A stretch of 64,000 nucleotides of DNA from assembly GCA_964601225.1 (NCBI GenBank), contig CAZRMM010000001.1, positions 124,001-188,000 on the forward strand, in the 5' to 3' direction. Origin of the DNA: CAYRGC01 sp964601225 (GTDB lineage: Bacteria; Patescibacteriota; Gracilibacteria; Peribacterales; Peribacteraceae). This document shows, piece after piece, positions 17,029-24,568 of this stretch. Position numbers and translations under genes: made by a program. Under the pieces are notes generated by a model, which saw nothing but the letters and a program-made list of their open reading frames with translations, made no database searches and was not told the DNA's origin. The stretch's first letter is position 1; every line of letters starts with the position of its first letter.

Positions 17029-18006
17029 TCATTCCTCGACCACCTTCCACCTCACCTCGGGTCGCAACTTTCCCGGCAAAGCGAATCCCGCTGCTTTCGG
17101 ATGCCCGCCGCCGCTGAAGGCGCCGGCCATCTTGGAAACGTCCACGTCGTCACGGAGGGTGCGGAGCGAGCCCTTCACCTTGCCGTCGCGCTCCGAAAGA
17201 ATGAGCGAGAAGCGCATGCCCGGCACGGCGTTCACGTAGTCGATGGCGCCGGTGAGCTCGCTGTAATCGGCGCCTGTGGCGCGGAAATCCCCTTCCGTGA
17301 CGGCGGAAATGGCGCCGCCCTCGTCGGTGAGGGTGATTTTCTCGAGCACGCGACCCCAGAGTCGCAATGTGCTCATCTTCGCGGAACGGAAGACCGCCGT
17401 AACCACCTCTTGCTGGCGCGCCCCTTCACGCTGGAGATCCGCCACGGTGCGATAGACCTGTGCCGTGGTGTTACTGTGCAGCAGGCCGCCAGTGTCCGTG
17501 TAGACGCCAGTAAGGAGGCATGTGGCGATATCGGCCTCAATCGCCCAGCCGAGCTCAATCGCGATGTCATGGACGATCTGGGCCGTGGAACAGGCGGATG
17601 GCTCGAGCACATTGACCGCCGTGCCAAAGCGCGGATTCATGTGGTGATGATCGATCATCACGGTGGCAAACGTGCCGTCGAAGAGTTGCGGATGGGTGAC
17701 ATGCATCTCCGTCAGCTTGGGTTCCGCACAGTCAAGGAATACAAAAACGTCTCCCTTGCCGGCTTGCGGCAGCGTCGGCGCCTTCTCCACCCGGCGCGCG
17801 GAAGGCAAAAATAGGAACGTTGCGGGAACGGGATCCACGCAGTGAAACGTGACGGTCTTCTCGGGAAAGTTCCTCTCAATCAGTAGCCCCATGCCAAGCA
17901 TTGAACCGATCGCATCGCCGTCAGGCGCGCGGTGACAGACGCAATGCACGGCCGAAGCGCCCTGCAAAAGCTCCTGGAGAGCCGGCAAGGAGGAAGAGTC
18001 GCGCAT
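17029..18006 (-). CDS. nrnA: DHH/DHHA1 phosphoesterase, NrnA-like oligoribonuclease
   Basis: 325 residues with the DHH family motifs: HRAPDGDAIGS near residues 25-35, FLDCAEP, MIDHHHMNPRFG (the DHH box) near 117-128, a later LTGVYTDTGG, and the DHHA1 C-terminal AGAFSGGGHPKAAGF. NrnA enzymes degrade nanoRNA and may dephosphorylate pAp; a c-di-AMP phosphodiesterase role is an alternative in this superfamily. It lies downstream of rbfA on the same strand, an arrangement common in bacterial genomes. Confidence 0.85.
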   Translation of the reverse strand: MRDSSSLPALQELLQGASAVHCVCHRAPDGDAIGSMLGMGLLIERNFPEKTVTFHCVDPVPATFLFLPSARRVEKAPTLPQAGKGDVFVFLDCAEPKLTEMHVTHPQLFDGTFATVMIDHHHMNPRFGTAVNVLEPSACSTAQIVHDIAIELGWAIEADIATCLLTGVYTDTGGLLHSNTTAQVYRTVADLQREGARQQEVVTAVFRSAKMSTLRLWGRVLEKITLTDEGGAISAVTEGDFRATGADYSELTGAIDYVNAVPGMRFSLILSERDGKVKGSLRTLRDDVDVSKMAGAFSGGGHPKAAGFALPGKLRPEVRWKVVEE

Positions 18007-18073
18007 GCATCCCGGCTGAGCCGGACGAAGACGGATGAAAGGACGGGAGTGTAAGACTGTCCTCGCGCCGTCT

Positions 18074-18439
18074 TCAATCCGGTTGACCTTGCGATCCTTC
18101 CGAAGTGTCTTCCGGTTTTTCCTTGGAAAGTTTTCCTAACAGTTCATCGATACGATTCCCTTCATCGGCAGACGTATCGATACGAAAGCGCAGATGCGGG
18201 ATCCGCGCGCGCTCCATGGCCCCGAGACGCCGTTGCAGGTCGCGACGTTCTCCCTCAAGGTATTCGAGCGCCTTCTCGGGCGCCCGGAGCGCCGAGACAT
18301 AGACCGTGGCGTAGGACTGATCGGAAGAGATCTCGACCCGCGTGATCGCGACGATACCGCAAGCGTGCGGGCACGCCCGCAGAGCCGGAGCGACGATCTC
18401 CCGCACCACCGAGCCGAGCATTTCGGTCCGTTTGGACAT
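18074..18439 (-). CDS. rbfA: Ribosome-binding factor A
   Basis: 121 residues matching RbfA, a KH-fold 30S maturation factor. Characteristic segments are SVVREIVAPALRACPHACGIVAITRVEISSDQ (the family KVxVSxDL-type strand), ATVYVSALRAPEKALEYLEG and the late IPHLRFRIDTSADEGNRIDELL. GATACT lies 6 bases before the ATG at 18439 on this strand. nrnA follows 67 bases downstream. It diverges from fmt across the stuttering repeat at 18501-18567. Confidence 0.85.
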   Translation of the reverse strand: MSKRTEMLGSVVREIVAPALRACPHACGIVAITRVEISSDQSYATVYVSALRAPEKALEYLEGERRDLQRRLGAMERARIPHLRFRIDTSADEGNRIDELLGKLSKEKPEDTSEGSQGQPD

Positions 18440-18500
18440 GGGGGAAGTATCGCTTGTTTCAGGTATTTTGGCACGCTGAAGTTCGCAAGAAGCTCGGGAT

Positions 18501-18567
18501 TCCAAGGATACCGAGGATACCGATGATCCTCGGCATCTTCGGAATCGTCGGACTCTTCGGTATCCTC
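18501..18567. repeat. Stuttering inverted repeat between rbfA and fmt
   Basis: Tandem words GGATACCGA and their inverse TCTTCGGTATCC are interleaved (GGATACCGAGGATACCGATG at 18507-18526, CTTCGGTATCCTC at 18555-18567), so the segment can fold several ways. It lies between divergent genes, and its right end supplies the TATCCT hexamer 8 bases before the fmt start. Confidence 0.6.
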
Positions 18568-18574
18568 AAGGGCG

Positions 18575-19447
18575 ATGTCACCGATCTCCGTCGTCTTCGC
18601 CGGCACCTCCGCCTTCGGGGCTCCGAGCCTCAAAGCCCTGGCCGCGGACAAGCGCTTCACGATCCCGCTCGTGATCACGCAGCCGGACCGACCGGTCGGC
18701 CGGAAGCAGGAACTGACGCCGTCCCCCATCAAGACTCTCGCGCTCGAGCTCGGACTTCCCTTGGCCCAACCCGAAAACATCAATACGGAGTTCCCGACAC
18801 TCGCCGCCCGGTACCCGAGACCCGATTTTCTCCTCGTCATCGCTTACGGCCAACTCTTGAAACAGCCTGTTCTCGATTGGCCACGCGTCGCACCGCTGAA
18901 CGTGCACGGCTCTCTCTTGCCCCGCTGGCGCGGCGCCTCGCCGGTGCACCACGCGATCCTGAGCGGCGATGCCTCAAGCGGCGTCACGGTCCAGAAGATG
19001 GTTTTTGCGCTCGACGCCGGTCCGATTCTCACACAAGCCGCCATTCCCCTGTCCCCCCGCGAGACGTTCCTGTCGCTCCACGACCGCCTGGGGGAGATGA
19101 GTCCCGCGCCACTCATCGAGGCCCTGACGACGTCGCCGACGCCCCGCGAGCAGGATGAATCCGACGTCACGGTCTGCCGCAAGCTCAGCCGCGAGGACGG
19201 CAAGTGCCACGTAGCCAAACAAACGGCAACGGAGATCGATCGCCGCGTTCGCGCCCTTACACCCTGGCCCGGGGTGACCATGGCGATCGAGGGCACGGAG
19301 CTCAAGATTCTTGAGACGAGCCTGGAACCCGTCACGGGCTCGATCCCCGTCTCCTGCCGAGACTGGACCATCCTCCACGTCGTCACGGTGCAGCAAGCGG
19401 GCAAGAAGTCCATGAGCGGCGTGGACTGGAAGCGGGGCCGAGCATAA
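18575..19447 (+). CDS. fmt: Methionyl-tRNA formyltransferase
   Basis: 290 residues. The N-terminal formyltransferase domain shows VVFAGTSAFGAPSLKAL, PDRPVGRKQELTPSPIK, LLVIAYGQLLK, LNVHGSLLPRWRGASPVHHAILSGD (catalytic Asn/His/Asp region) and TGVT-like SGVTVQKMVFALDAGPIL. The C-terminal domain (DRRVRALTPWPGVT) is shorter than in E. coli. The enzyme formylates initiator Met-tRNA with 10-formyl-THF. TATCCT lies 8 bases before the ATG. A hairpin terminator follows the stop directly. Confidence 0.93.
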   Translation: MSPISVVFAGTSAFGAPSLKALAADKRFTIPLVITQPDRPVGRKQELTPSPIKTLALELGLPLAQPENINTEFPTLAARYPRPDFLLVIAYGQLLKQPVLDWPRVAPLNVHGSLLPRWRGASPVHHAILSGDASSGVTVQKMVFALDAGPILTQAAIPLSPRETFLSLHDRLGEMSPAPLIEALTTSPTPREQDESDVTVCRKLSREDGKCHVAKQTATEIDRRVRALTPWPGVTMAIEGTELKILETSLEPVTGSIPVSCRDWTILHVVTVQQAGKKSMSGVDWKRGRA

Positions 19448-19450
19448 AAA

Positions 19451-19475
19451 CGCCAGGGTTCTCCTGGCGCCTTTT
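19451..19475. terminator. Intrinsic terminator after fmt
   Basis: CGCCAGG (19451-19457) pairs with CCTGGCG (19463-19469), flanked by an A-run before and CCTTTT after. It can serve both fmt and the convergent PUR-like gene. Confidence 0.75.
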
Positions 19476-19498
19476 AGGCCCTATGCGTCTTTTGCGCG

Positions 19499-19828
19499 TT
19501 ACGCCGCAAGCTTGCCCGTCATCTCCTGGAGAGCCTCGATGAACTTCGGAAGGTCCTCGGAGTCGAACATGATCGTGGTCTTCTGGCCGCCGCGGGACTT
19601 TTCGGAGATCTTGAAGAAACGACCGTTGCCGGATTCCTTGAGATCGATATAGAAGGTGCGCTGACGGGCGTGGATCGTGATCGAGTGGAGATCATTGGCG
19701 TAACGACCGCCGCGGTCTCCGCCGCCGTGATGACCACCGTGCTGCGGACGCGGAGGACGAGCGGAAGGATCGGGCATGCCACCGCCGAGACCGGACATAT
19801 CACTGCCCGCACCGGTGAGATCTGCCAT
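19499..19828 (-). CDS. PUR-like nucleic-acid-binding protein (DUF3276 type)
   Basis: 109 residues: a Gly/His/Pro-rich flexible N-terminus (HGGHHGGGDRGG) and one PUR-type domain (SITIHARQRTFYIDLKESG, GRFFKISEKSRGGQKTTIMF, EDLPKFIEALQEM). PUR domains bind single-stranded DNA or RNA; the cellular role of bacterial versions is unclear. I chose the ATG at 19828 because TATGTT (19836-19841) lies 7 bases before it; starts at 19840 and 19879 are possible but lie in or before that hexamer. Confidence 0.7.
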   Translation of the reverse strand: MADLTGAGSDMSGLGGGMPDPSARPPRPQHGGHHGGGDRGGRYANDLHSITIHARQRTFYIDLKESGNGRFFKISEKSRGGQKTTIMFDSEDLPKFIEALQEMTGKLAA

Positions 19829-19985
19829 GGGATCGAACATAAGGAAGTTTGGAAAAGAAGTAGGAATCTCCGCTGTCATCCCGAGCGAAGTCGAGGGGCC
19901 CTCACCACTGCTTCGGCTTGCTGCCTGACTGCGTGTTTACGAGAGCAGATCGATCGTAGCAGGACGCAAGAAAAAGTCGATGCGT

Positions 19986-21503
19986 CTACTTCTCGATCGC
20001 CGCGAAGAGGATTTTCGGGCTTCCTGCGCGTCCCCACCCCTTCTCCCCTCCCCATGCCAGGGCCTCGGGCGTGAGGGCGAACTCTCGCTCTTTGAACGAC
20101 GCGGCGGACGGCAACCCGAGCTGCGAGGCGATCTCCGCAGCGGTCGCGGGGAGGAACGGCAGGAGCTGCAATGCGACGTGGCGGAGCTGCTCCGCGAAGG
20201 CGCTGAGCGTCCGCTTCTTCTCGTCCCCCGTCATCTTCCAGGGCTGGACCTCGTTCATGCGGGCATTCATGCGGTCGACGAGCTTCATCGTCGCCTGGAG
20301 CGCCTCGCTCAGCTCGAACGCATCCATGTGCGTGCGGTACGCCTCCCAGGTCTCTGCGACGACTGCCGACTCCGGAGCGTCGACCACCTCGATGGCGCCG
20401 CCGTCCTTGTTGAGAAGCACGAGCACGCGATTGAGGAGGTTCCCTAACTGGTTCCGCAGCTTCGCATCGTAGAGTTCTCCGAAGCGCTTCCAGGAGAAGT
20501 CGCCGTCGTTGCCCACGGGGATCTCGTGACTCAGGTAGAAACGCATCGGTTCCACCCCGTACTTGTCCAGGACATCCTGCGGCACCACGACGTTGCCGAT
20601 GCTCTTACTCATCTTCTGCCCCTCGCTCGTGAGGAAACCGTGGATGAGAAGGCGGTCCGGCGTGCGGATGCCCGCATGCTTGAGCATCGCCGGCCAGATG
20701 AGCGCATGGAAGCGCGCGATGTCCTTGCCGATGACATGCGTCACCGTCGCATCGTCCCACCATTTTTCCTCCGCATGATCGGTGAGGAGTCCGATTCCGG
20801 AAACGTAGTTCGTGAGCGCGTCGCACCACACGTACATCACCTGGTCCTCGTCGCCAGGGACGGGCACGCCCCACGAGAGACTGGACTTGGGGCGCGAGAA
20901 CGACACGTCCTCCATGCCCTGCGCGAGGAGCGAGAGCGTTTCGGCTTCGCGGAAGGACGGCACGATGCGGTAGTCCGTCTTGAGGAGCTTCTTGAGCCAC
21001 TCCGTCTCCTTGCTGAGGAGGAAGAACCAGTTCTTCTCCGACACCTTCTGGGGCGGCACGCCGTGGTCGGGGCATTTGCCGTCCACGAGATCCTTCTCCG
21101 TCACGAAGCGCTCGCAACCTGCGCAGTAGAGTCCCTCGTACGTGCGCTGCTCGAGCATGCCCGCCTTCTTGAGCTTCTCCCACAGCGCCTGGACCGTGGG
21201 CCAGTGGACCTTCCGGTCGGACGTACGGATGAAGACGTCTGCCGAGATCCCGAGGCGCGCGTAGAGGTCTTGGAAGAGCGTGACGTTGCGGTCGACCAGT
21301 TCCTTCGGCGTCACCCCCTCCTTCTTCGCGGTCTGCTGGATCTTGATGCCGTGCTCGTCGGTGCCGATCTGGAACCGCACCTCGTCGCCGCGCAGGCGGA
21401 ACCAGCGCACGACCACGTCCGCGAGCACCTTCTCGAGCACGTGCCCCATGTGCGGGGCCGCGTTCGGGTAGTCGATGGCGGTGGTGACGTACTGGCGGGT
21501 CAT
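19986..21503 (-). CDS. metG: Methionyl-tRNA synthetase
   Basis: 505 residues, class I. The HIGH box appears as HMGH (18-21), zinc-knuckle cysteines in LYCAGCERFVTEKDLVDGKC, and the KMSKS box in EGQKMSKSIGN near 297-301. The C-terminal helical anticodon-binding domain is present; the tRNA-binding EMAP-like extension is absent. The start at 21503 (MTRQYVTTAIDYPN) is favoured by homology and by TATTCT 6 bases upstream. It charges tRNA-Met, including the one encoded at 3780-3855. Confidence 0.95.
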   Translation of the reverse strand: MTRQYVTTAIDYPNAAPHMGHVLEKVLADVVVRWFRLRGDEVRFQIGTDEHGIKIQQTAKKEGVTPKELVDRNVTLFQDLYARLGISADVFIRTSDRKVHWPTVQALWEKLKKAGMLEQRTYEGLYCAGCERFVTEKDLVDGKCPDHGVPPQKVSEKNWFFLLSKETEWLKKLLKTDYRIVPSFREAETLSLLAQGMEDVSFSRPKSSLSWGVPVPGDEDQVMYVWCDALTNYVSGIGLLTDHAEEKWWDDATVTHVIGKDIARFHALIWPAMLKHAGIRTPDRLLIHGFLTSEGQKMSKSIGNVVVPQDVLDKYGVEPMRFYLSHEIPVGNDGDFSWKRFGELYDAKLRNQLGNLLNRVLVLLNKDGGAIEVVDAPESAVVAETWEAYRTHMDAFELSEALQATMKLVDRMNARMNEVQPWKMTGDEKKRTLSAFAEQLRHVALQLLPFLPATAAEIASQLGLPSAASFKEREFALTPEALAWGGEKGWGRAGSPKILFAAIEK

Positions 21504-21540
21504 GAAGCTAGAATACGCGAGAAAGCGCATCTCTTCCAGG

Positions 21541-21639
21541 AAATTCCAGGATCCAAATCCCAAGTAGGCGAAAGGATAAGTGCAAAAAGACCTTTCCCTC
21601 CTCTCCTCGAACCTACTTGGCTTTTGGATCCTGGAATTT
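21541..21639. repeat. Long intergenic inverted repeat
   Basis: A perfect 17-base stem (21541-21557 with 21623-21639) is extended inward by an 8-base stem (CAAGTAGG 21561-21568 with CCTACTTG 21612-21619). It sits between the end of the pilin-like operon and the start of metG on the same strand. It could act as a transcript 3' stabiliser or attenuator; there is no U-tract. Confidence 0.7.
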
Positions 21640-21644
21640 TTCCC

Positions 21645-22022
21645 TCATGACCCAGCGACCTGATTCAGGAGCGTGATCACATAGATCACGATGCCGTCGG
21701 CGAGCATCGCGCAGATAAGGCCTGCGGAGGTGTACATCACGAGCTTCTTGGCCTCCGTGAATCCCTCCTCGCTGCCCGAAACAATCATCTTGATGCCGCC
21801 GTAAATGATCATCACGACGGCTATGGCCGAGATCGTCGAAAGAATGATGGCCGTGATCTTCATGGCGACGAACGTGACGCCTCCCGCGCCGATGTCGGTG
21901 AAGGGAAACGTGTCGCGAATCATGCCCCACATCTCATCAACACCCGGCGCCCCCGCACCGATGGTATCGACGCCCGCGGCGTGGGCGACGGGGGCCAGGA
22001 GCGCAAGAAGGAGGGAGAACAT
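21645..22022 (-). CDS. Pilin-like small membrane protein (VirB2/TrbC type)
   Basis: 125 residues with a signal-like N-terminus (MFSLLLALLAPVAHA) and two hydrophobic helices (about 50-75 and 92-118) linked by IYGGIKMIVSGSEEGFTEAKK. The GGIKMIxSGSE...A(K)K pattern recurs in the two neighbouring genes and is typical of CPR VirB2/TrbC-like pilins. The longer TTG start at 22028 overlaps the upstream stop; the ATG at 22022 is preferred. It is the third gene of a three-gene run, so co-transcription from 23.0 kb is likely. Confidence 0.75.
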   Translation of the reverse strand: MFSLLLALLAPVAHAAGVDTIGAGAPGVDEMWGMIRDTFPFTDIGAGGVTFVAMKITAIILSTISAIAVVMIIYGGIKMIVSGSEEGFTEAKKLVMYTSAGLICAMLADGIVIYVITLLNQVAGS

Positions 22023-22024
22023 AG

Positions 22025-22627
22025 TCAAATGCCCAGGTTAAGGAGAGACTGAACGAGAGCGCGAGCGAGATTGACGGTGATCGCGCCGATGACGGACCAC
22101 TTGATCATGGTCGTCCCCTTCTTGAATTCGTCGCCGCTTCCCATCGACATCGCCATGCGCGTGCCGGCATAGATGATCACGACGACGAAGATCACGTTGA
22201 ACACCGTCATGATGATACGGATCACCGCGGCCATGACGCCGATGAGGAGCATATCGCCGCCTGCGTCGGCATAGCTCTCGGAAGTGACGAACGACACGAT
22301 CGGGGCGGCGGCGATCGCGAGGCCGAGACCGCCGAGACCGTAGATGATCGCCTTCTTGCCCGCGCCACCCTCATCGTCGGCGCCGTTCGTGACCATCTTC
22401 ACGCCCGCCAGCACGATGAAGATCACGGCCAAACCGCCGGCGAGCTGCATGAGAATCATGCCGGCCGCTGGGATCACCCCCTCGAGCACGAGGTTACGAG
22501 GACCTGCGCCGCAACCGATGAGGCCGTTGCAGATGACGGCAGGGATTTGCTGCGCGAACGCGCGTTCGACCCCGAGCAGGAATCCGCTGAGGGCAACCAA
22601 GCCGGCGGCAAGGAAGCTGCGAGTCAT
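22025..22627 (-). CDS. Multi-span pilin-like/T4SS membrane protein
   Basis: 200 residues with a signal peptide (MTRSFLAAGLVALSGFLLGVERAFA) and about four hydrophobic segments in two similar halves: VIFIVLAGVKMVTNGADDEGGAGKKAIIYG and VVIIYAGTRMAMSMGSGDEFKKG. This looks like a duplicated VirB2-like unit. Its ATG overlaps the stop of the preceding gene (TGATG) and its stop lies 2 bases before the next ATG, so the three genes form an operon. The specific role in secretion, competence or pilus assembly is inferred. Confidence 0.7.
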   Translation of the reverse strand: MTRSFLAAGLVALSGFLLGVERAFAQQIPAVICNGLIGCGAGPRNLVLEGVIPAAGMILMQLAGGLAVIFIVLAGVKMVTNGADDEGGAGKKAIIYGLGGLGLAIAAAPIVSFVTSESYADAGGDMLLIGVMAAVIRIIMTVFNVIFVVVIIYAGTRMAMSMGSGDEFKKGTTMIKWSVIGAITVNLARALVQSLLNLGI

Positions 22628-22995
22628 CACTTGAAGAAGGACGGATTGATCGTGCGCAGGATCGTGCTCGCGAGGAGCGTGAGCAGGAGGCCGCCGAGGG
22701 ACATCAGGAGTCGATTCTTTCCGGCATCGTATTTCCCTTGGTCCGCACCCGCCTGCATGATCTCGATGCCGCCCCACATGCCCATGAGGACCGCGATGGC
22801 GGCGGCCATGCCGAGCACCCAGGGGTAGAGCAGGTTCACGTACGTGCCGAAGGCTCCGAGGGTGGAACCGTCGAGCGTGATCTCGGTGGTATCGCCGATG
22901 GGCTCCAGGAGCTTGATGCTGTCCTGGGCCAGCGCATGCGGGACCCCCGTCGTGACGAGGGCTGAAATTGCCGCAAAGAGACGCGAGAAAGCCAT
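22627..22995 (-). CDS. Pilin-like small membrane protein (VirB2/TrbC type)
   Basis: 122 residues: signal peptide (LFAAISALVTTGVPHALA), then two transmembrane helices around GMWGGIEIMQAGADQGKYDAGKNRL. This is the first gene of the pilin-like operon. A strong -10-like TATACT (23002-23007) lies exactly 6 bases before its ATG, so the operon transcript is probably leaderless. The tRNA-Gly(GCC) gene diverges upstream. Confidence 0.72.
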   Translation of the reverse strand: MAFSRLFAAISALVTTGVPHALAQDSIKLLEPIGDTTEITLDGSTLGAFGTYVNLLYPWVLGMAAAIAVLMGMWGGIEIMQAGADQGKYDAGKNRLLMSLGGLLLTLLASTILRTINPSFFK

Positions 22996-23139
22996 CGAAT
23001 GAGTATAGCAGAAAACGAGCCTCTTGGGGAGCCCAAAAATGCCTTCCTATGGGCAATTCCAAGCCGAAAGGGAATGGGCCGACCAGCGGCAGAACTCCCT
23101 TGCAACATCGCGCGAACCCGGTAGGATTTCCGAGCTCTT

Positions 23140-23216
23140 GCGCATGTAGCTCAGTTGGCTAGAGCGTCGCCTTGCCAAGGCGAAGGTCGAGGGTTCGAGC
23201 CCCTTCATGCGCTCCA
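23140..23216 (+). tRNA. tRNA-Gly (GCC)
   Basis: Seventy-seven bases, acceptor GCGCATG/CATGCGC, D-loop with the conserved GG, anticodon loop TTGCCAA, discriminator U and encoded CCA. The last 20 bases plus one are repeated at 23306-23326. Confidence 0.93.
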
Positions 23217-23217
23217 T
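23197..23217 (+). repeat. Direct repeat, copy 1, at 3' end of tRNA-Gly(GCC)
   Basis: The 21-base 3' end of the tRNA plus one base recurs exactly at 23306-23326, 109 bases downstream. This resembles an att-site duplication left by integration or excision at a tRNA gene. Confidence 0.7.
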
Positions 23218-23305
23218 TTGATTCAAAACCGATCATTCGATCATTGATGCACGGGCGAGAAGTTTATCCTGAGGGAATCCGAGCGAAGCGAGGATGAGAC
23301 GAAGG

Positions 23306-23326
23306 GAGCCCCTTCATGCGCTCCAT
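23306..23326 (+). repeat. Direct repeat, copy 2, of tRNA-Gly(GCC) 3' end
   Basis: Exact 21-base copy of 23197-23217. The 88 bases between the copies hold no gene but include a dispersed-repeat-like CCGAGCGAAGCGAGG segment (about 23279-23293). Confidence 0.7.
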
Positions 23327-23376
23327 CGTTGATCATTGGACCGAGCCGGATCATCGTCATTCGGCTCTTCATGCAG

Positions 23377-23450
23377 GCGGGATTAGTACAGTGGTAGTAC
23401 GCGAGCTTCCCAAGCTTGAGATGCGGGTTCGATTCCCGTATCCCGCTCCA
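23377..23450 (+). tRNA. tRNA-Gly (CCC)
   Basis: Seventy-four bases, acceptor GCGGGAT/ATCCCGC, D-loop AGTGGTA with GG, anticodon loop TTCCCAA, discriminator U, encoded CCA. Its last 16 bases plus two are duplicated at 24026-24043. Confidence 0.93.
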
Positions 23451-23452
23451 AT
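23435..23452 (+). repeat. Direct repeat, copy 1, at 3' end of tRNA-Gly(CCC)
   Basis: Eighteen bases covering the tRNA T-arm end, acceptor and CCA recur exactly at 24026-24043. The two copies flank a single AT-rich gene. Confidence 0.75.
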
Positions 23453-23454
23453 TA

Positions 23455-23482
23455 TTGACAATATCAATAAATATATTATGTT
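23455..23482 (+). promoter_or_regulatory. Promoter of the tRNA-nested cassette gene
   Basis: Consensus -35 TTGACA (23455-23460), 16-base spacer, TATGTT (23477-23482), then 6 bases to the ATG at 23489. It begins three bases after the left repeat copy, so the cassette carries its own leaderless promoter. Confidence 0.6.
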
Positions 23483-23488
23483 AAAAAT

Positions 23489-24022
23489 ATGGGGAAGGCT
23501 GAAAAAGAAGGGCTATCGCCAAAAGTGAGGGGTTACCTTTGGGGTGATTATCCGAATGCTTGGCGCAATCTCCAAGACGTCATTGACGAAAAATTTATTC
23601 AAAGAACGATACGAGAAAAGCTTCTCGAATTGCTGACGTGGTTAGATCGACCGGGCGGGAGCATTGCAAACAAGGCACTGGAAATTTCCGATTATGAAGT
23701 TCCACGTTTCGTCGACACGATGCGAAACGCCGACGGGAAAGATAGGCCTCATTCTCTTTTCTCCAAAGAAACTCTGGATGCCCTAGAAGCATCTGGTCTT
23801 CTGCGGCCTCTCGATGCCATTGTTCAAGAGATTAATAACTGTCTTTGGACTATGTACCGCATCTGTGAATTGTCTCCGAACCATACGTTTGACGAAAGAA
23901 GTCAAGCAATTACGCTGCATGATCACGACCCTCAGATTCTGCACGAACTGGAAAAAATACGCATGCTTCTTGCAAAGCTAAATGAGACAGCAGAAGCGAT
24001 GTCCAAAGTCAGTTCCAGATAA
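23489..24022 (+). CDS. Unknown protein in a tRNA-Gly-flanked AT-rich cassette
   Basis: 177 residues, soluble and charged, no signal or membrane segment, no family recognised. The N-terminus is MGKAEKEGLSPKVRGYLWGDYPNAW; later parts look helical (REKLLELLTWLDRP, ILHELEKIRMLLAKLNETAEAM). Codon use and AT content differ from its neighbours. The gene is bracketed by exact copies of the tRNA-Gly(CCC) 3' end (23435-23452 and 24026-24043), with the stop 4 bases before the right copy. This suggests acquired DNA; no integrase lies in the cassette. Confidence 0.75.
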   Translation: MGKAEKEGLSPKVRGYLWGDYPNAWRNLQDVIDEKFIQRTIREKLLELLTWLDRPGGSIANKALEISDYEVPRFVDTMRNADGKDRPHSLFSKETLDALEASGLLRPLDAIVQEINNCLWTMYRICELSPNHTFDERSQAITLHDHDPQILHELEKIRMLLAKLNETAEAMSKVSSR

Positions 24023-24025
24023 GCC

Positions 24026-24043
24026 CCCGTATCCCGCTCCAAT
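24026..24043 (+). repeat. Direct repeat, copy 2, of tRNA-Gly(CCC) 3' end
   Basis: Exact 18-base copy of 23435-23452, located just after the stop codon of the cassette gene. Interpreted as the far attachment-like site. Confidence 0.75.
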
Positions 24044-24096
24044 ACGCGGTGGCAGTCCACTCGCGCATGTACGGCGCGTGCCATAGGATACGTCCC

Positions 24097-24540
24097 ATGA
24101 GATCCATCCCCCTTCGCATGGCCGCGGCGGCCTCGGTCACGCTCTGGACCGTCGCCGGAGGCGTGCTTCTCGTGCGTCCGATCGCCTTCTACGGCGCGGC
24201 GCTGTCGCTCTACTATCCCGGCTGGTGGACTAACGGTCTCAACGGCGTGAGCCCGATTCAAGCGAGTCCCGTCTACACGACGGTCGCCGTGCTCTTCGGC
24301 TGCGTGCTCCTCGCACTCGCGACCATCGCGGTTTTCCTCTATCGCCACAAGAAGCAGGTCGAGCTCTTCCTGTTCCTACTCGCCGTACACCTCTGGATCT
24401 GCGGCGGCTCCGCGGCGCTCCTCACGCGCGCCATGTTCGATCCCATGCGGCCGTTCGTCCTCGTCGTGCTCTTCTTTTCGGCATTGAACGTCTTCGTGCT
24501 TTCCTGCGCGAAGACGCGAAAAACCACGCTGACGGCATGA
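24097..24540 (+). CDS. Small membrane protein with about four spans, unknown function
   Basis: 147 residues with hydrophobic segments near 10-35, 63-85, 93-110 and 120-138 and a short basic C-terminus (CAKTRKTTLTA). Family not recognised. TAGGAT (24084-24089) lies 7 bases before the ATG. It is followed 28 bases later by a PAS-domain gene on the same strand and may be expressed with it. Confidence 0.6.
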   Translation: MRSIPLRMAAAASVTLWTVAGGVLLVRPIAFYGAALSLYYPGWWTNGLNGVSPIQASPVYTTVAVLFGCVLLALATIAVFLYRHKKQVELFLFLLAVHLWICGGSAALLTRAMFDPMRPFVLVVLFFSALNVFVLSCAKTRKTTLTA

Positions 24541-24568
24541 AACTCGCCCGTCGATTCCCCCCTCTGCC

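Noticed and set aside
23489..24022. Calling the cassette gene an integrase or toxin
   Set aside because: No tyrosine or serine recombinase residues and no known toxin motif can be seen, so it is left as unknown.
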